A stretch of 39,448 bases of DNA from an uncultured Lachnospiraceae bacterium (GTDB taxonomy: Bacteria > Bacillota > Clostridia > Lachnospirales > Lachnospiraceae), in NCBI GenBank assembly GCA_910586955.1, contig CAJUMM010000020.1, positions 1 through 39,448 on the forward strand, written 5' to 3'. The notes below the pieces were generated by a model. It searched no databases. It was not told where the DNA came from and saw nothing but the letters and a program-made list of their open reading frames with translations. Position 1 is the first letter of the stretch, and each line of letters opens with the position of its first letter. A program made the translations under genes and the position numbers. Positions 15,981 to 22,942 of this stretch are shown piece after piece.

Positions 15981-17714
15981 TTACACTCCTTCCCTGCTAA
16001 GTTTTTCGTATTCATTGGCGGCCGCCGTCTGCCGGGCTGCCTCCTGCAAAAGCCCCTCCACCTCCAAACGCATCTGCCAAAGCCCTGGCTGTTCCCAGTC
16101 CTTTTTTGTAAAATCCCCTTCCAGATGCTCCCGGATTTCCCGAAGCTTTTCTTCTATTTCTTTCTGTGGTATCCCGGCTTTCCGAAACTCCCCTCCCCGC
16201 CCTGCGACTTGTCCGGCCAGTTCCCGGTAAATCCGCAGGGCCGTTACGGGATTATCCAGTTCTGCCACATTTCCCTCTGTCAGGCCTTTTAAATCCCTCC
16301 AGTAATCCAGATAGGAGATCTGCAGATCTCCGGCCTTATCCATGACGCCCAGCCTGGCATAGTATCCTGCAATGGCCCCCAGGCGCCTGGCCCGTTCCCT
16401 GCATTCTTCCGGCAATGTCTCCGACTCCGCAGCCGTCAAAAGCCATTTCAGGGCATAAGGTTTCTTTCCTTCCCCCTCATAATCATAGTAATAGGCCAGC
16501 CCCAGACGGTAGGAAACCAGATCATATTCCTCCGGATTCTCTTTCAATACCATTTCCCTGGTCTTTCCGCCGGAGACTTCCGTTTGGAAAAGTCCCCGCA
16601 GATACCGCTCGTCCTCCTTGGAAAAGCAGACCCTCCCGTCTTCCTCAACCGCCAGAAATACCCGTCCTAAAAGTTCCAGATACCCTTGCGCCTTCCCGGG
16701 TTCCAGACGGATTGCCTGGCCATAGGAAGCAATCTGCGCCTCCCGATCCGTTTCCGCCGCGGCCCGCTCCATCCATGCCTGCCAGGTATCCGCAGCCAGC
16801 TTTTGTTCTTTCCCATAAGCTCCCCAGCCGGAAAAGCCGAAAATCAGAGCCAGAAGAAAAACCGTGAAAAATACCCCTGCCCGGATTTTTTGTTTCCTCC
16901 GGTACCAGCTGTCCATCTCCTCATAATGTTCCAGGGCATACAAAAGTTCCTCACAGCTCTGGTAGCGTTCCTTTGGATCCTTCCTGGTACATTTCCGGAG
17001 AATAGCCCAAAGCCCGGGAGACAATCCAAAACCTCCTTCCCCGCCGGCATCCGCCTCACAGGAAAGCCCCAAAAGATTCTGCCCGGCAGCCAGGTGATAA
17101 AGAGCCGCCCCCAGACAGTAAATATCCGTCCTGGCATCTGTCTGTCCGCAGCCGCCCCACTGTTCCGGAGCCGCATAGCCGGGTGTTCCCAGGCAGACCG
17201 TATCATCCCCCGCCGCCTGTTCCCTCTGCTCCCTGGCAGTTCCAAAATCTATCAGCATCACCGTTCCGTCCGACTGAAGCATAACATTGGAGGGCTTCAT
17301 ATCCCGGTAAATGATGGGCGGATTCTGCCGGTGAAGATACCCCAATACTTCACAGAGCTGTTTCCCCCAGGAAATCACCTGCTCCTGAGGCTGGGGGCCC
17401 TCCTCCGCCAGGAGGGTTTCCAGAGAATTTCCTTCTATGTAATCCATCACAATAAGAAGGCTTCCCTCCCGGTCAATCACATCTACAATCCGGGGCAGAT
17501 GGGGATTGCGAAGCCTTTTCAAAAGCTCCGTCTCCGCCAGCAGACGGCTTTTCACCATCTCCTCGTCTCCCGCTCCGTCCCTGCGCACTTCCTTTATTGC
17601 CCAGGTTTTATTTGCCTTTTCGTTGATGGCCAGATAGACCAGGCTCATACCGCCCCGGCCGATCTGCGCCAGAATTTTGTATTTCCCGTCAATGATACAT
17701 CCTGTCTCTAACAT
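15981..17714 (-). CDS. Membrane Ser/Thr protein kinase (Hanks type)
   Basis: 577 residues. The kinase domain spans 1-270: glycine loop GRGGMSLVY (19-27), Lys41 in WAIKEV, catalytic loop IIYRDMKPSN (Asp138; Tyr replaces the usual His of HRD), DFG at 156-158, and GTPGYAAPEQW. A single TM helix (VFFTVFLLALIFGFSGWGAYG) near 285-305 leads to an outer part of about 270 residues with helical, TPR-like stretches (AETDREAQIASYGQAIRLEPG). There are no PASTA repeats, so this is not PrkC; the sensor is different. The ATG has GAGG eight bases upstream, next to leader element copy d. Confidence 0.9.
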   Translation of the reverse strand: MLETGCIIDGKYKILAQIGRGGMSLVYLAINEKANKTWAIKEVRRDGAGDEEMVKSRLLAETELLKRLRNPHLPRIVDVIDREGSLLIVMDYIEGNSLETLLAEEGPQPQEQVISWGKQLCEVLGYLHRQNPPIIYRDMKPSNVMLQSDGTVMLIDFGTAREQREQAAGDDTVCLGTPGYAAPEQWGGCGQTDARTDIYCLGAALYHLAAGQNLLGLSCEADAGGEGGFGLSPGLWAILRKCTRKDPKERYQSCEELLYALEHYEEMDSWYRRKQKIRAGVFFTVFLLALIFGFSGWGAYGKEQKLAADTWQAWMERAAAETDREAQIASYGQAIRLEPGKAQGYLELLGRVFLAVEEDGRVCFSKEDERYLRGLFQTEVSGGKTREMVLKENPEEYDLVSYRLGLAYYYDYEGEGKKPYALKWLLTAAESETLPEECRERARRLGAIAGYYARLGVMDKAGDLQISYLDYWRDLKGLTEGNVAELDNPVTALRIYRELAGQVAGRGGEFRKAGIPQKEIEEKLREIREHLEGDFTKKDWEQPGLWQMRLEVEGLLQEAARQTAAANEYEKLSREGV

Positions 17715-17720
17715 ATTGAT

Positions 17721-17831
17721 ACCTCTATTCTAGTTCCGCTCCATCCCTACTGCGCCCTTTTTACTGGCAGAACTTCCAGCCGCTTTTTGTGTCTGTAAGC
17801 TCTGCCGGGCGCTTCCGGGATTCCGCTGTTT
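17721..17831 (-). repeat. Recurrent hairpin leader element, copy d
   Basis: Starts right at the prepilin peptidase stop (TAA then AAACAGCGGAA) and ends at GCGGAACTAGAATAGAGG before the kinase ATG. The hairpin has arms GCGCCC/GGGCGC (17752-17757 and 17807-17812) and GGCAGA/TCTGCC (17766-17771 and 17801-17806). Different arm bases with intact pairing, compared with copies b and c, indicate a conserved RNA fold. Confidence 0.6.
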
Positions 17832-18299
17832 TTATAAAAATCTTTCTAGTAAATATCCCGCCAGCAGAAAAGGAGCAAATGGAATCCCGTCTCCCTTCCG
17901 TATTTTCTTTCCTGCCAAAAGCAGTAGCAATAGGGGCGCCGCCAGGAATAAGCCCCGGCAGAAGCAGCGGCAGGCTTCCCCGGCTCCTACAAAAAGAGCA
18001 ATAATTCCTGTTAGTTTTATGTCCCCAAGGCCAAATGCCCCATGTAAAAGCAGGGATAGAATGAATAATCCCAATGTCAGGATCCCGCCTTCCAGCCACC
18101 TTCGTCCCATCTCCCAGACAGAGCTCCAATACCCCAAGGCCAGCTCTACAGCACTCAGCAGCACCCGGCCTGCCAGAGCTGCCAGCAAAAGCCGGTTGGG
18201 AATCCGTTTCCGCCTAAGATCCGATGCGGAAGCCGCCAAAAGCACGGCAGACAGCATCACCTGCCGGAGGACCGGACAGAGATTCCGGAGGGTTTCCAC
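17832..18299 (-). CDS. A24-family prepilin peptidase (TadV/CpaA size)
   Basis: 155 residues with about five hydrophobic helices. Both catalytic Asp motifs of the A24 family are present: SDLRRKRIPN after the first helix and GLGDIKL in the middle, then GIPFAPFLLAG. It is the short form without the N-methylation domain. Such enzymes cleave type IV or Flp prepilins, but no pilin or Tad gene is in the window. I place the start at GTG 18299, with GGGGG five bases upstream. A TTG at 18326 is possible but is about 20 bases from the nearest AGGGGG. It is followed after its stop by leader element copy d and the kinase. Confidence 0.8.
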   Translation of the reverse strand: METLRNLCPVLRQVMLSAVLLAASASDLRRKRIPNRLLLAALAGRVLLSAVELALGYWSSVWEMGRRWLEGGILTLGLFILSLLLHGAFGLGDIKLTGIIALFVGAGEACRCFCRGLFLAAPLLLLLLAGKKIRKGDGIPFAPFLLAGYLLERFL

Positions 18300-18340
18300 A
18301 GATACCCCCGTCTTAAATTGTTCCAAAAAAATAATGTCAT

Positions 18341-18400
18341 TTCCCCCTTTCTCTCACCTGTCATTCCATGGGTAATTTGCGCAGAACTGCGCGGATTGGA
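18341..18400. repeat. Direct repeat flanking module B, left copy
   Basis: About 60 bases that match 19043-19103 imperfectly: an identical 16-base run TTTCCCCCTTTCTCTC, then CTGTC, TAATTTGCGC and TGCGCGGATTGG. It contains the palindrome GCGCAGAACTGCGC. On the minus strand it sits immediately upstream of the prepilin peptidase start region. Confidence 0.75.
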
Positions 18401-18419
18401 TTGGATGCAAATGTTTTTA

Positions 18420-18448
18420 TTGACAATTCCTTTTTTCTCCGGTACAAT
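18420..18448 (+). promoter_or_regulatory. Promoter for antisense small RNA B
   Basis: TTGACA (18420-18425), 17 bases and TACAAT (18443-18448), a near-consensus promoter facing rightward into the 3' end of gene B. It corresponds in position to the promoter at 8576-8605. Confidence 0.75.
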
Positions 18449-18454
18449 TATTTG

Positions 18455-18517
18455 TAAAAGAGATGGGTTTTCACCGTAAAGTTTTTATACAAGCGGGCTG
18501 CTCGTTTCTTTTTTTAT
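18455..18517 (+). ncRNA. Predicted antisense small RNA B
   Basis: About 60 bases from the promoter at 18420-18448. A first hairpin lies in ATGGGTTTTCACCGT (18463-18477), which keeps four pairs in the plus-strand RNA by a T-G pair while the minus-strand version loses one. A terminator AAGCGGGctgCTCGTTT (18491-18507) with CTTTTTTTA follows. It overlaps the last 10-11 codons of gene B in antisense. It also contains the start of an ATG frame that I consider a shadow. Confidence 0.55.
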
Positions 18518-19009
18518 TGCCAGCAGATCATATAAATATTTTTTTCCATCCCTATCATGACGCACCAGCATCCGGGCAAAAAAGACATTGTAACGGCAGA
18601 CTTCACCGCTTTTATCGTCATATACCGGAAGAGCAAACCGCACATCATACCGGTACCACCCATATCTGGGGTCTTTTTCATGCTTCTTTTTTCTATTTTG
18701 AGAATGTTCCCGGTTATCGGCAATCTGAATCAATTCAGGTATTCCCTGCGCCGGATTGGCTTTTGCTTTTGCCACAACTCCCTTTAAGGTAAGCCTGTCT
18801 TTAGAACCGGCATATTCATCAGGGAAACTTCTGGAGATAAATATTTTCTCCGATGTCTCTTCAATTTCATAAAATTCCCCGACGTACTCTTTGAGATACT
18901 CCTCCACCTCCTTCCACTCTTCTCTCTTCTTCCCTTTAAAACAGATATCATTGATTAGAACGATCCTCTCCCCGTTTAGGCCAACAATAATGTTTACATT
19001 TCTATCCAT
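18485..19009 (-). CDS. Toxin-like protein B, BECR-nuclease-like (paralogue of A)
   Basis: 174 residues, soluble, no signal peptide, not assignable to a named family with confidence. The core shared with protein A: FKGK, W.EVE.YLK.YVG, FPDEYA.S, AKAKAN.AQ, NR..KKKH (H110), GWYRYD (117-122), MLVR (147-150), YLYDL (158-162) and AIKKETSSPLV at the end. The pattern in the C-terminal half recalls small BECR-fold RNases, as inferred for A. The ATG at 19009 has GAGG about 11 bases upstream. Promoter TTGACA-N17-TATACT at 19155-19183 gives a leader of about 140 bases that contains the right-hand direct repeat. Unlike A, there are no cas genes nearby. Confidence 0.75.
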   Translation of the reverse strand: MDRNVNIIVGLNGERIVLINDICFKGKKREEWKEVEEYLKEYVGEFYEIEETSEKIFISRSFPDEYAGSKDRLTLKGVVAKAKANPAQGIPELIQIADNREHSQNRKKKHEKDPRYGWYRYDVRFALPVYDDKSGEVCRYNVFFARMLVRHDRDGKKYLYDLLAIKKETSSPLV

Positions 19010-19042
19010 AATATCCGGCCTCTACATCAAAAAACGATGGCG

Positions 19043-19103
19043 TTTTCCCCCTTTCTCTCTGCTGTCTCCTTGTGGATAATTTGCGCGGAATTGCGCGGAT
19101 TGG
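19043..19103. repeat. Direct repeat flanking module B, right copy
   Basis: The partner of 18341-18400. It contains tandem TTGCGCGGAA/TTGCGCGGAT and, on the minus strand, TTATCCACAA, a perfect DnaA-box match (a single site, so probably incidental). It lies in the 5' leader of gene B. Confidence 0.75.
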
Positions 19104-19154
19104 GATGTATGAAAAGATCATCCCCAGTCTTTCATGAAAAACTGATTTCTAAAA

Positions 19155-19183
19155 AGTATAACAACTTTTCCATCTTATGTCAA
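19155..19183 (-). promoter_or_regulatory. Promoter of gene B
   Basis: Minus strand TTGACA (19178-19183), 17 bases and TATACT (19155-19160), close to consensus. About 50 bases upstream is a perfect palindrome CAGAAATATTTCTG (19235-19248) preceded by GT. Confidence 0.75.
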
Positions 19184-19392
19184 CTCTTACAGAGAAAATT
19201 TCTGTTTTTTTCTGACGAAATAGAAAAAAGCTGTCAGAAATATTTCTGCATTTACATATCAGTGAAAAATCAGGGCGGGGAGTTCCTAAAATAGCAAAAA
19301 TTTATGGGAAAAGGCGTTTGCATTTCGAGAAAATACAATTGTTGTAACAATACCATTGAAAAAAATCAAAAAAAACATCAAATGGAGTTGGA

Positions 19393-19539
19393 AATAAAAG
19401 ACCTTTAAACGCAAGAACAAGGAAAATTTTAGGGATTAGCAAAACGGCTGTAGATAACAATATTTCATTTCTGCGTGAAAATGGCTATATTTATTGAGAG
19501 AATAGGATCAAAAAAGCAGGATATTGGAATGTATTATAG
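19393..19539 (+). pseudogene. Remnant of a winged-helix C-terminus
   Basis: In one plus frame the codons give ILGISKTAVDNNISFLRENG then YIY, a stop (19495-19497), and in the same frame KKAGYWNVL and a second stop. The helix-turn-helix followed by a KKAGYW tail is the ending seen in AAA_4-type (divergent RecG-like) ATP-binding proteins. Nothing recognisable precedes it, there is no start, and the frame is broken, so it is a decayed 3' end. It fills part of an otherwise empty 548-base gap. Confidence 0.4.
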
Positions 19540-19557
19540 AGAGCAGAGACAAAAAAT

Positions 19558-19944
19558 TTATTGTTTTCGGTCATGAATTTTTATTGAAAGATATTTGGTG
19601 AATGTTGTTATAACTCCAAGGCCAAAAACCAGAATCGTACCTATCGTCAAAACGGCATAAAACACCATAACACCTTCCGCATCGTAATAAACATATTTGA
19701 GATATAGATATCCTTCCAAATAAAGCCCTAAAACTGTAGAAATTAATAAATGAATTTCCAACATAAGAACTGTCTGCCACTTTTCACTGTTACTATAATG
19801 AAGCCAGGATAAACACACTTGCAATGCAGGAAACAAAAGGGTCAGCGTGGCGCCGCCCCGGAATCCTGCAACACAGATAAATAATATCAAATAATTCGAT
19901 AAGATTTCCCATAATTTTTTATTTTTTAACAGTTTTTTTATCAT
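19558..19944 (-). CDS. Small four-helix membrane protein, unknown
   Basis: 128 residues with about four predicted helices: NYLILFICVAGF, LTLLFPALQVCLSWL, LEIHLLISTVLGLYLEG and VFYAVLTIGTILVFGLGVI. Basic residues lie at both ends (MIKKLLKNKK and IKIHDRKQ). I do not recognise the family. The ATG at 19944 is preceded at five bases by AGGA; a GTG one codon earlier is possible. It is AT-rich compared with its neighbours and isolated from any operon, which suggests acquired or poorly conserved DNA. Confidence 0.55.
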   Translation of the reverse strand: MIKKLLKNKKLWEILSNYLILFICVAGFRGGATLTLLFPALQVCLSWLHYSNSEKWQTVLMLEIHLLISTVLGLYLEGYLYLKYVYYDAEGVMVFYAVLTIGTILVFGLGVITTFTKYLSIKIHDRKQ

Positions 19945-20090
19945 CACAGTCCTATAGTAATGGTCAAATACATAATTCCGAAAAGAGACTAGAAGTAATC
20001 ATAATATCCCCAATGCAAAACGAACTACGCAAAACAAACTGCATATGCAATGAAACCATATTCTTATGTGTATATTCTTTTTCTTGTAGG

Positions 20091-20127
20091 CTATACTTAT
20101 TGAACTACTAACATTCAATAAGTATAG
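20091..20127. repeat. 14-base inverted repeat
   Basis: Perfect arms CTATACTTATTGAA (20091-20104) and TTCAATAAGTATAG (20114-20127) around nine bases. There is no T-run, so it is a poor intrinsic terminator for metI, which ends at 20233. It could be an operator or the end of a lost mobile element. The rest of 19945-20232 shows no gene. Confidence 0.6.
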
Positions 20128-20232
20128 TTGCCAAAATACAAAATAGCAGTAAATGTGAAATCGCTCTGCAAACACTGCCAATCAGCCAATAACTTAAGCC
20201 TCATGCAGCTGCTGGAAGAATCCGTCCGGTCT

Positions 20233-20934
20233 CTATTTCAAACGCTTGTCCGACTTCACCGACAGCCGGGTTCCTGCGCTCTGGAACACCTGCACCAGAA
20301 GTATCAGCAGGATCACCGCCAGAAGCATTACCAGATACTTGTAACGGTAGTAACCGTAGTTGATGGCAATCTTCCCCAAACCGCCTCCGCCGATAATGCC
20401 GCTCATGGCCGAGTAGCCCAAAATAGTGGTGATAGCAATGGTAAAGTTGGAAATCAGAGAGGGCACGCTCTCCGGTATCAGCACCTTTACAATGATCTGG
20501 AATGGCGTAGCTCCCATGCTCTGGGCCATCTCAATAATATTGGGATTCACTTCCCGGAGGCTGCTCTCCACCAGGCGGGCCACAAAGGGAAAGGCCGCAA
20601 TCACCAGGGGCACGATGGAAGCCACGGTTCCCACGGCAGTTCCTACGATCAGCCGGGTCAGGGGAACCACCATAATCATCAGGATCAGAAACGGTATGGA
20701 ACGGAGCAGGTTAATGATAATATTAAGCACGTGCATAACCGCCTTGGGAAGGGGCAATACCCCGTCCTTCTCCCCTGCTACCAGAAGCACTCCCAAGGGC
20801 ATCCCCAGAAGAATGGCGAATGCCGTGGCAGCCACCGTTACATAAATGGTCTCCCACACTGCCAGTGGAAATTCATTTTGCAGAATCCACAAGGTCTCTT
20901 CCATAGCTTCCGCAGAAAACAGCTTATCCCACAT
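20233..20934 (-). CDS. metI: Methionine ABC transporter permease MetI
   Basis: 233 residues with five or six membrane helices. The permease signature lies in LREVNPNIIEMAQSMGATPFQ (the EAA loop that docks on MetN), followed by ILGYSAMSGIIGGGGLGKIA, which is typical of MetI. It forms the membrane channel of the D/L-methionine importer with MetN and MetQ. The start lies 11 bases inside metN, so translation is coupled. It is the last gene of metQNI. Confidence 0.95.
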   Translation of the reverse strand: MWDKLFSAEAMEETLWILQNEFPLAVWETIYVTVAATAFAILLGMPLGVLLVAGEKDGVLPLPKAVMHVLNIIINLLRSIPFLILMIMVVPLTRLIVGTAVGTVASIVPLVIAAFPFVARLVESSLREVNPNIIEMAQSMGATPFQIIVKVLIPESVPSLISNFTIAITTILGYSAMSGIIGGGGLGKIAINYGYYRYKYLVMLLAVILLILLVQVFQSAGTRLSVKSDKRLK

Positions 20935-21937
20935 GGTCCGTCACCTCCTCTACCAGCACATCCTGGATGCTTCCCAGGTATTCCATGGCCCGCTGCACCA
21001 TTTCCTCATCCCCGGAAATTCCCAGAAGCATATTTCCGTAAGCCCTGTCCCCGATGCTCCGGGTGGAAGCGGACAAAATACTGGCCGCTATCTGTTCCTC
21101 CATGGCCATCTTGGCAATCAGGGGCGTTCTGGTGGCAATGGCCCCGTTGAATACCACCCGGATCCGCCGCTCTCCCGCCGATTCCGTCAGAATTTCATCT
21201 GCCCCGTCGGGAAATACCAGGCGCTTGGCCGCCGCAGACTTGGGGCTGGAAAATACGGCGCTCACGGCCCCTTCCTCCACCACTTCCCCGTCATCCAGGA
21301 TTGCTACATGGCTGCAGATATCTTCCACCACGCTCATCTGGTGGGTAATAATAATCACCGTAATGCCAAGCCTCCGGTTGATATCCCGGATAAGCTCCAG
21401 AATGGAATGGGTGGTCTTGGGATCCAAAGCGCTGGTAGCCTCGTCGCACAGAAGCACCTTGGGTTCCGTGGCCAGAGCTCTGGCTATGGCAATGCGCTGC
21501 TGCTGGCCGCCGGAAAGCTGGGCCGGATAAGCGTTAGCCTTGTCCGGCAGTCCCACCAGCTCCAGAAGCTCCAGGGCCCGCTTTTTGGCCTCCCCTTTGT
21601 CAATTCCCGAAAGCTCCAGGGGAAAACAGATATTTTTCAGGCAGGTCCGCTGCATCAGCAGGTTAAATCCCTGGAAGATCATCGTCACCTTCCGCCGGAT
21701 CCCCCGCAGTTCTGCCTCGGAGAGACTGCCCAGATCCCGGCCGTCCATCCACACGCTGCCCTCCGTGGGCCGCTCCAGCATATTGATACAGCGCACCAGA
21801 GTACTTTTTCCTGCCCCGCTCATGCCGATAATACCGTAGATATCCCCGTCTTTCACAGTGAGATTTACCTTTTTCAGCGCCTCCACCCGGCCCTCCGCCG
21901 TCTGGAAAGACTTGGAAAGATCCTTTATTTCAATCAT
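20924..21937 (-). CDS. metN: Methionine ABC transporter ATPase MetN
   Basis: 337 residues. Walker A GMSGAGKST, Q-loop MIFQGFNLL, signature LSGGQQQR and Walker B VLLCDEATSALD in the first 240 residues. The C-terminal NIL domain (about 250-337) in this family binds methionine and shuts the transporter when the cell is replete. The frame is open 14 codons further, but GGAGG six to ten bases before the ATG at 21937 sets the start. Confidence 0.96.
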   Translation of the reverse strand: MIEIKDLSKSFQTAEGRVEALKKVNLTVKDGDIYGIIGMSGAGKSTLVRCINMLERPTEGSVWMDGRDLGSLSEAELRGIRRKVTMIFQGFNLLMQRTCLKNICFPLELSGIDKGEAKKRALELLELVGLPDKANAYPAQLSGGQQQRIAIARALATEPKVLLCDEATSALDPKTTHSILELIRDINRRLGITVIIITHQMSVVEDICSHVAILDDGEVVEEGAVSAVFSSPKSAAAKRLVFPDGADEILTESAGERRIRVVFNGAIATRTPLIAKMAMEEQIAASILSASTRSIGDRAYGNMLLGISGDEEMVQRAMEYLGSIQDVLVEEVTDHVG

Positions 21938-22002
21938 AAAAACCTCCAGACAAGACGAAAGGCCGGCAGCCCAAGGCACCCGGCAATTCGTCTTCTTCTC
22001 TC

Positions 22003-22863
22003 TTACTGTATGGCGTCCAGGCTGGTCTGCTTGCCGCCGTAGATTCCGATAGGCTCCACGTGGATAGCCGCCGCAGACACAATGTGGGTTCCGTTCTCTT
22101 TGTTGAAATCATCCAAATAGGGACCGTGCTGGAAATAGTTGGCATCCAGCTCGTCGCTCTCCACTACATTGTTGGGCTGTACATAGTCGGTGTACTCCAC
22201 AATCTTTAATGTAATATTTTTCTCTGCCAGAATCTCCTGGGCAACTTTCAGAATTTCCGCATGAGGGGTGGGAGAAGCGGCCACGGAAATAGTTACGCCT
22301 GAGAGCTTGTCATAATCTACGGAGGCGTCAAAACCGTCGGTGGGATTTTCTACCACGCTCACCACGGCACCCTGGTACTCCTCAGCAATGTAATCCGCCA
22401 CCTTCTGGCTCTCCAGAGCCGCTACCAGGGCTTTTACTGCGTCGGAACTTTCCAGTCCCTCTTTCACCGCCAGGATATTGCTGTAGGCGGAAGAGGAGCC
22501 TTCAATAGCCAGTGCATCGGTTACAGGATTTAAATCCGCCTCAATGGCATAGTTGGAATTGATAACCGCATAATCTACATCCTTCAAAACATTGGGAAGC
22601 TGGGCGGCCTCCACCTCTTTAAAAGTAATGCCGTAGGGATTCTCCTGAATATCCTTTACCGTAGCGGTAATGCCCGCCCCCTCTTTCAAAGTTATGTAAC
22701 CCAACTCTTCCAAAAGAAGCAGTGCCCGGGCCTCATTGGTGGTATCGTTGGGAACCGCAATGGTAATGCCGCTGCCCTCGCTCTTCTTTCCACAGGCCAT
22801 AAGGGAAGCCCCCAGCACAAAGACAAGCACCAGGCTTATTATTGTTTTTACCGTCTTTTTCAT
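22003..22863 (-). CDS. metQ: MetQ/NlpA lipoprotein, circularly permuted
   Basis: 286 residues. Signal peptide with lipobox LMAC (Cys24). The two MetQ halves are in swapped order. Residues 33-170 begin ITIAVPNDTTNEARALLLL and run to YQGAVV, which in standard MetQ is the C-terminal half. Residues 171-189 form a new linker. Residues 190-286 begin VTISVAASPTPHAEIL, pass TDYVQPN and NYFQHGPYLDDFN, and end EPIGIYGGKQTSLD, normally the N-terminal half. The cut falls exactly where canonical MetQ joins SLD to the IAVPND strand. Motifs of both lobes are intact, so ligand binding is likely kept. It lies directly upstream of metN and metI. Confidence 0.95.
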   Translation of the reverse strand: MKKTVKTIISLVLVFVLGASLMACGKKSEGSGITIAVPNDTTNEARALLLLEELGYITLKEGAGITATVKDIQENPYGITFKEVEAAQLPNVLKDVDYAVINSNYAIEADLNPVTDALAIEGSSSAYSNILAVKEGLESSDAVKALVAALESQKVADYIAEEYQGAVVSVVENPTDGFDASVDYDKLSGVTISVAASPTPHAEILKVAQEILAEKNITLKIVEYTDYVQPNNVVESDELDANYFQHGPYLDDFNKENGTHIVSAAAIHVEPIGIYGGKQTSLDAIQ

Positions 22864-22910
22864 AACATTCGTCTCCTTTTTCTTTCTGTACTTCTTATTC
22901 CCTGCCTTTC

Positions 22911-22939
22911 ATGATAACCAACTTTCACCGTCTTTGCAA
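22911..22939 (-). promoter_or_regulatory. metQNI promoter
   Basis: Minus strand TTGCAA (22934-22939), 17 bases and TATCAT (22911-22916). The space between the carboxypeptidase stop and metQ is only about 80 bases, so there is no room for an S-box or T-box leader in front of this operon. Confidence 0.6.
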
Positions 22940-22942
22940 GTC

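Noticed and set aside
18463..18792. 109-codon plus-strand frame starting in small RNA B
   Set aside because: It is antisense to gene B over its whole length, has no ribosome site of quality, and its counterpart in module A lacks the ATG. The small RNA explains the conserved promoter better.
19072..19081. DnaA box TTATCCACAA (minus strand) as an origin signal
   Set aside because: A single box, no cluster, no dnaA/dnaN nearby; the left repeat copy has lost it.
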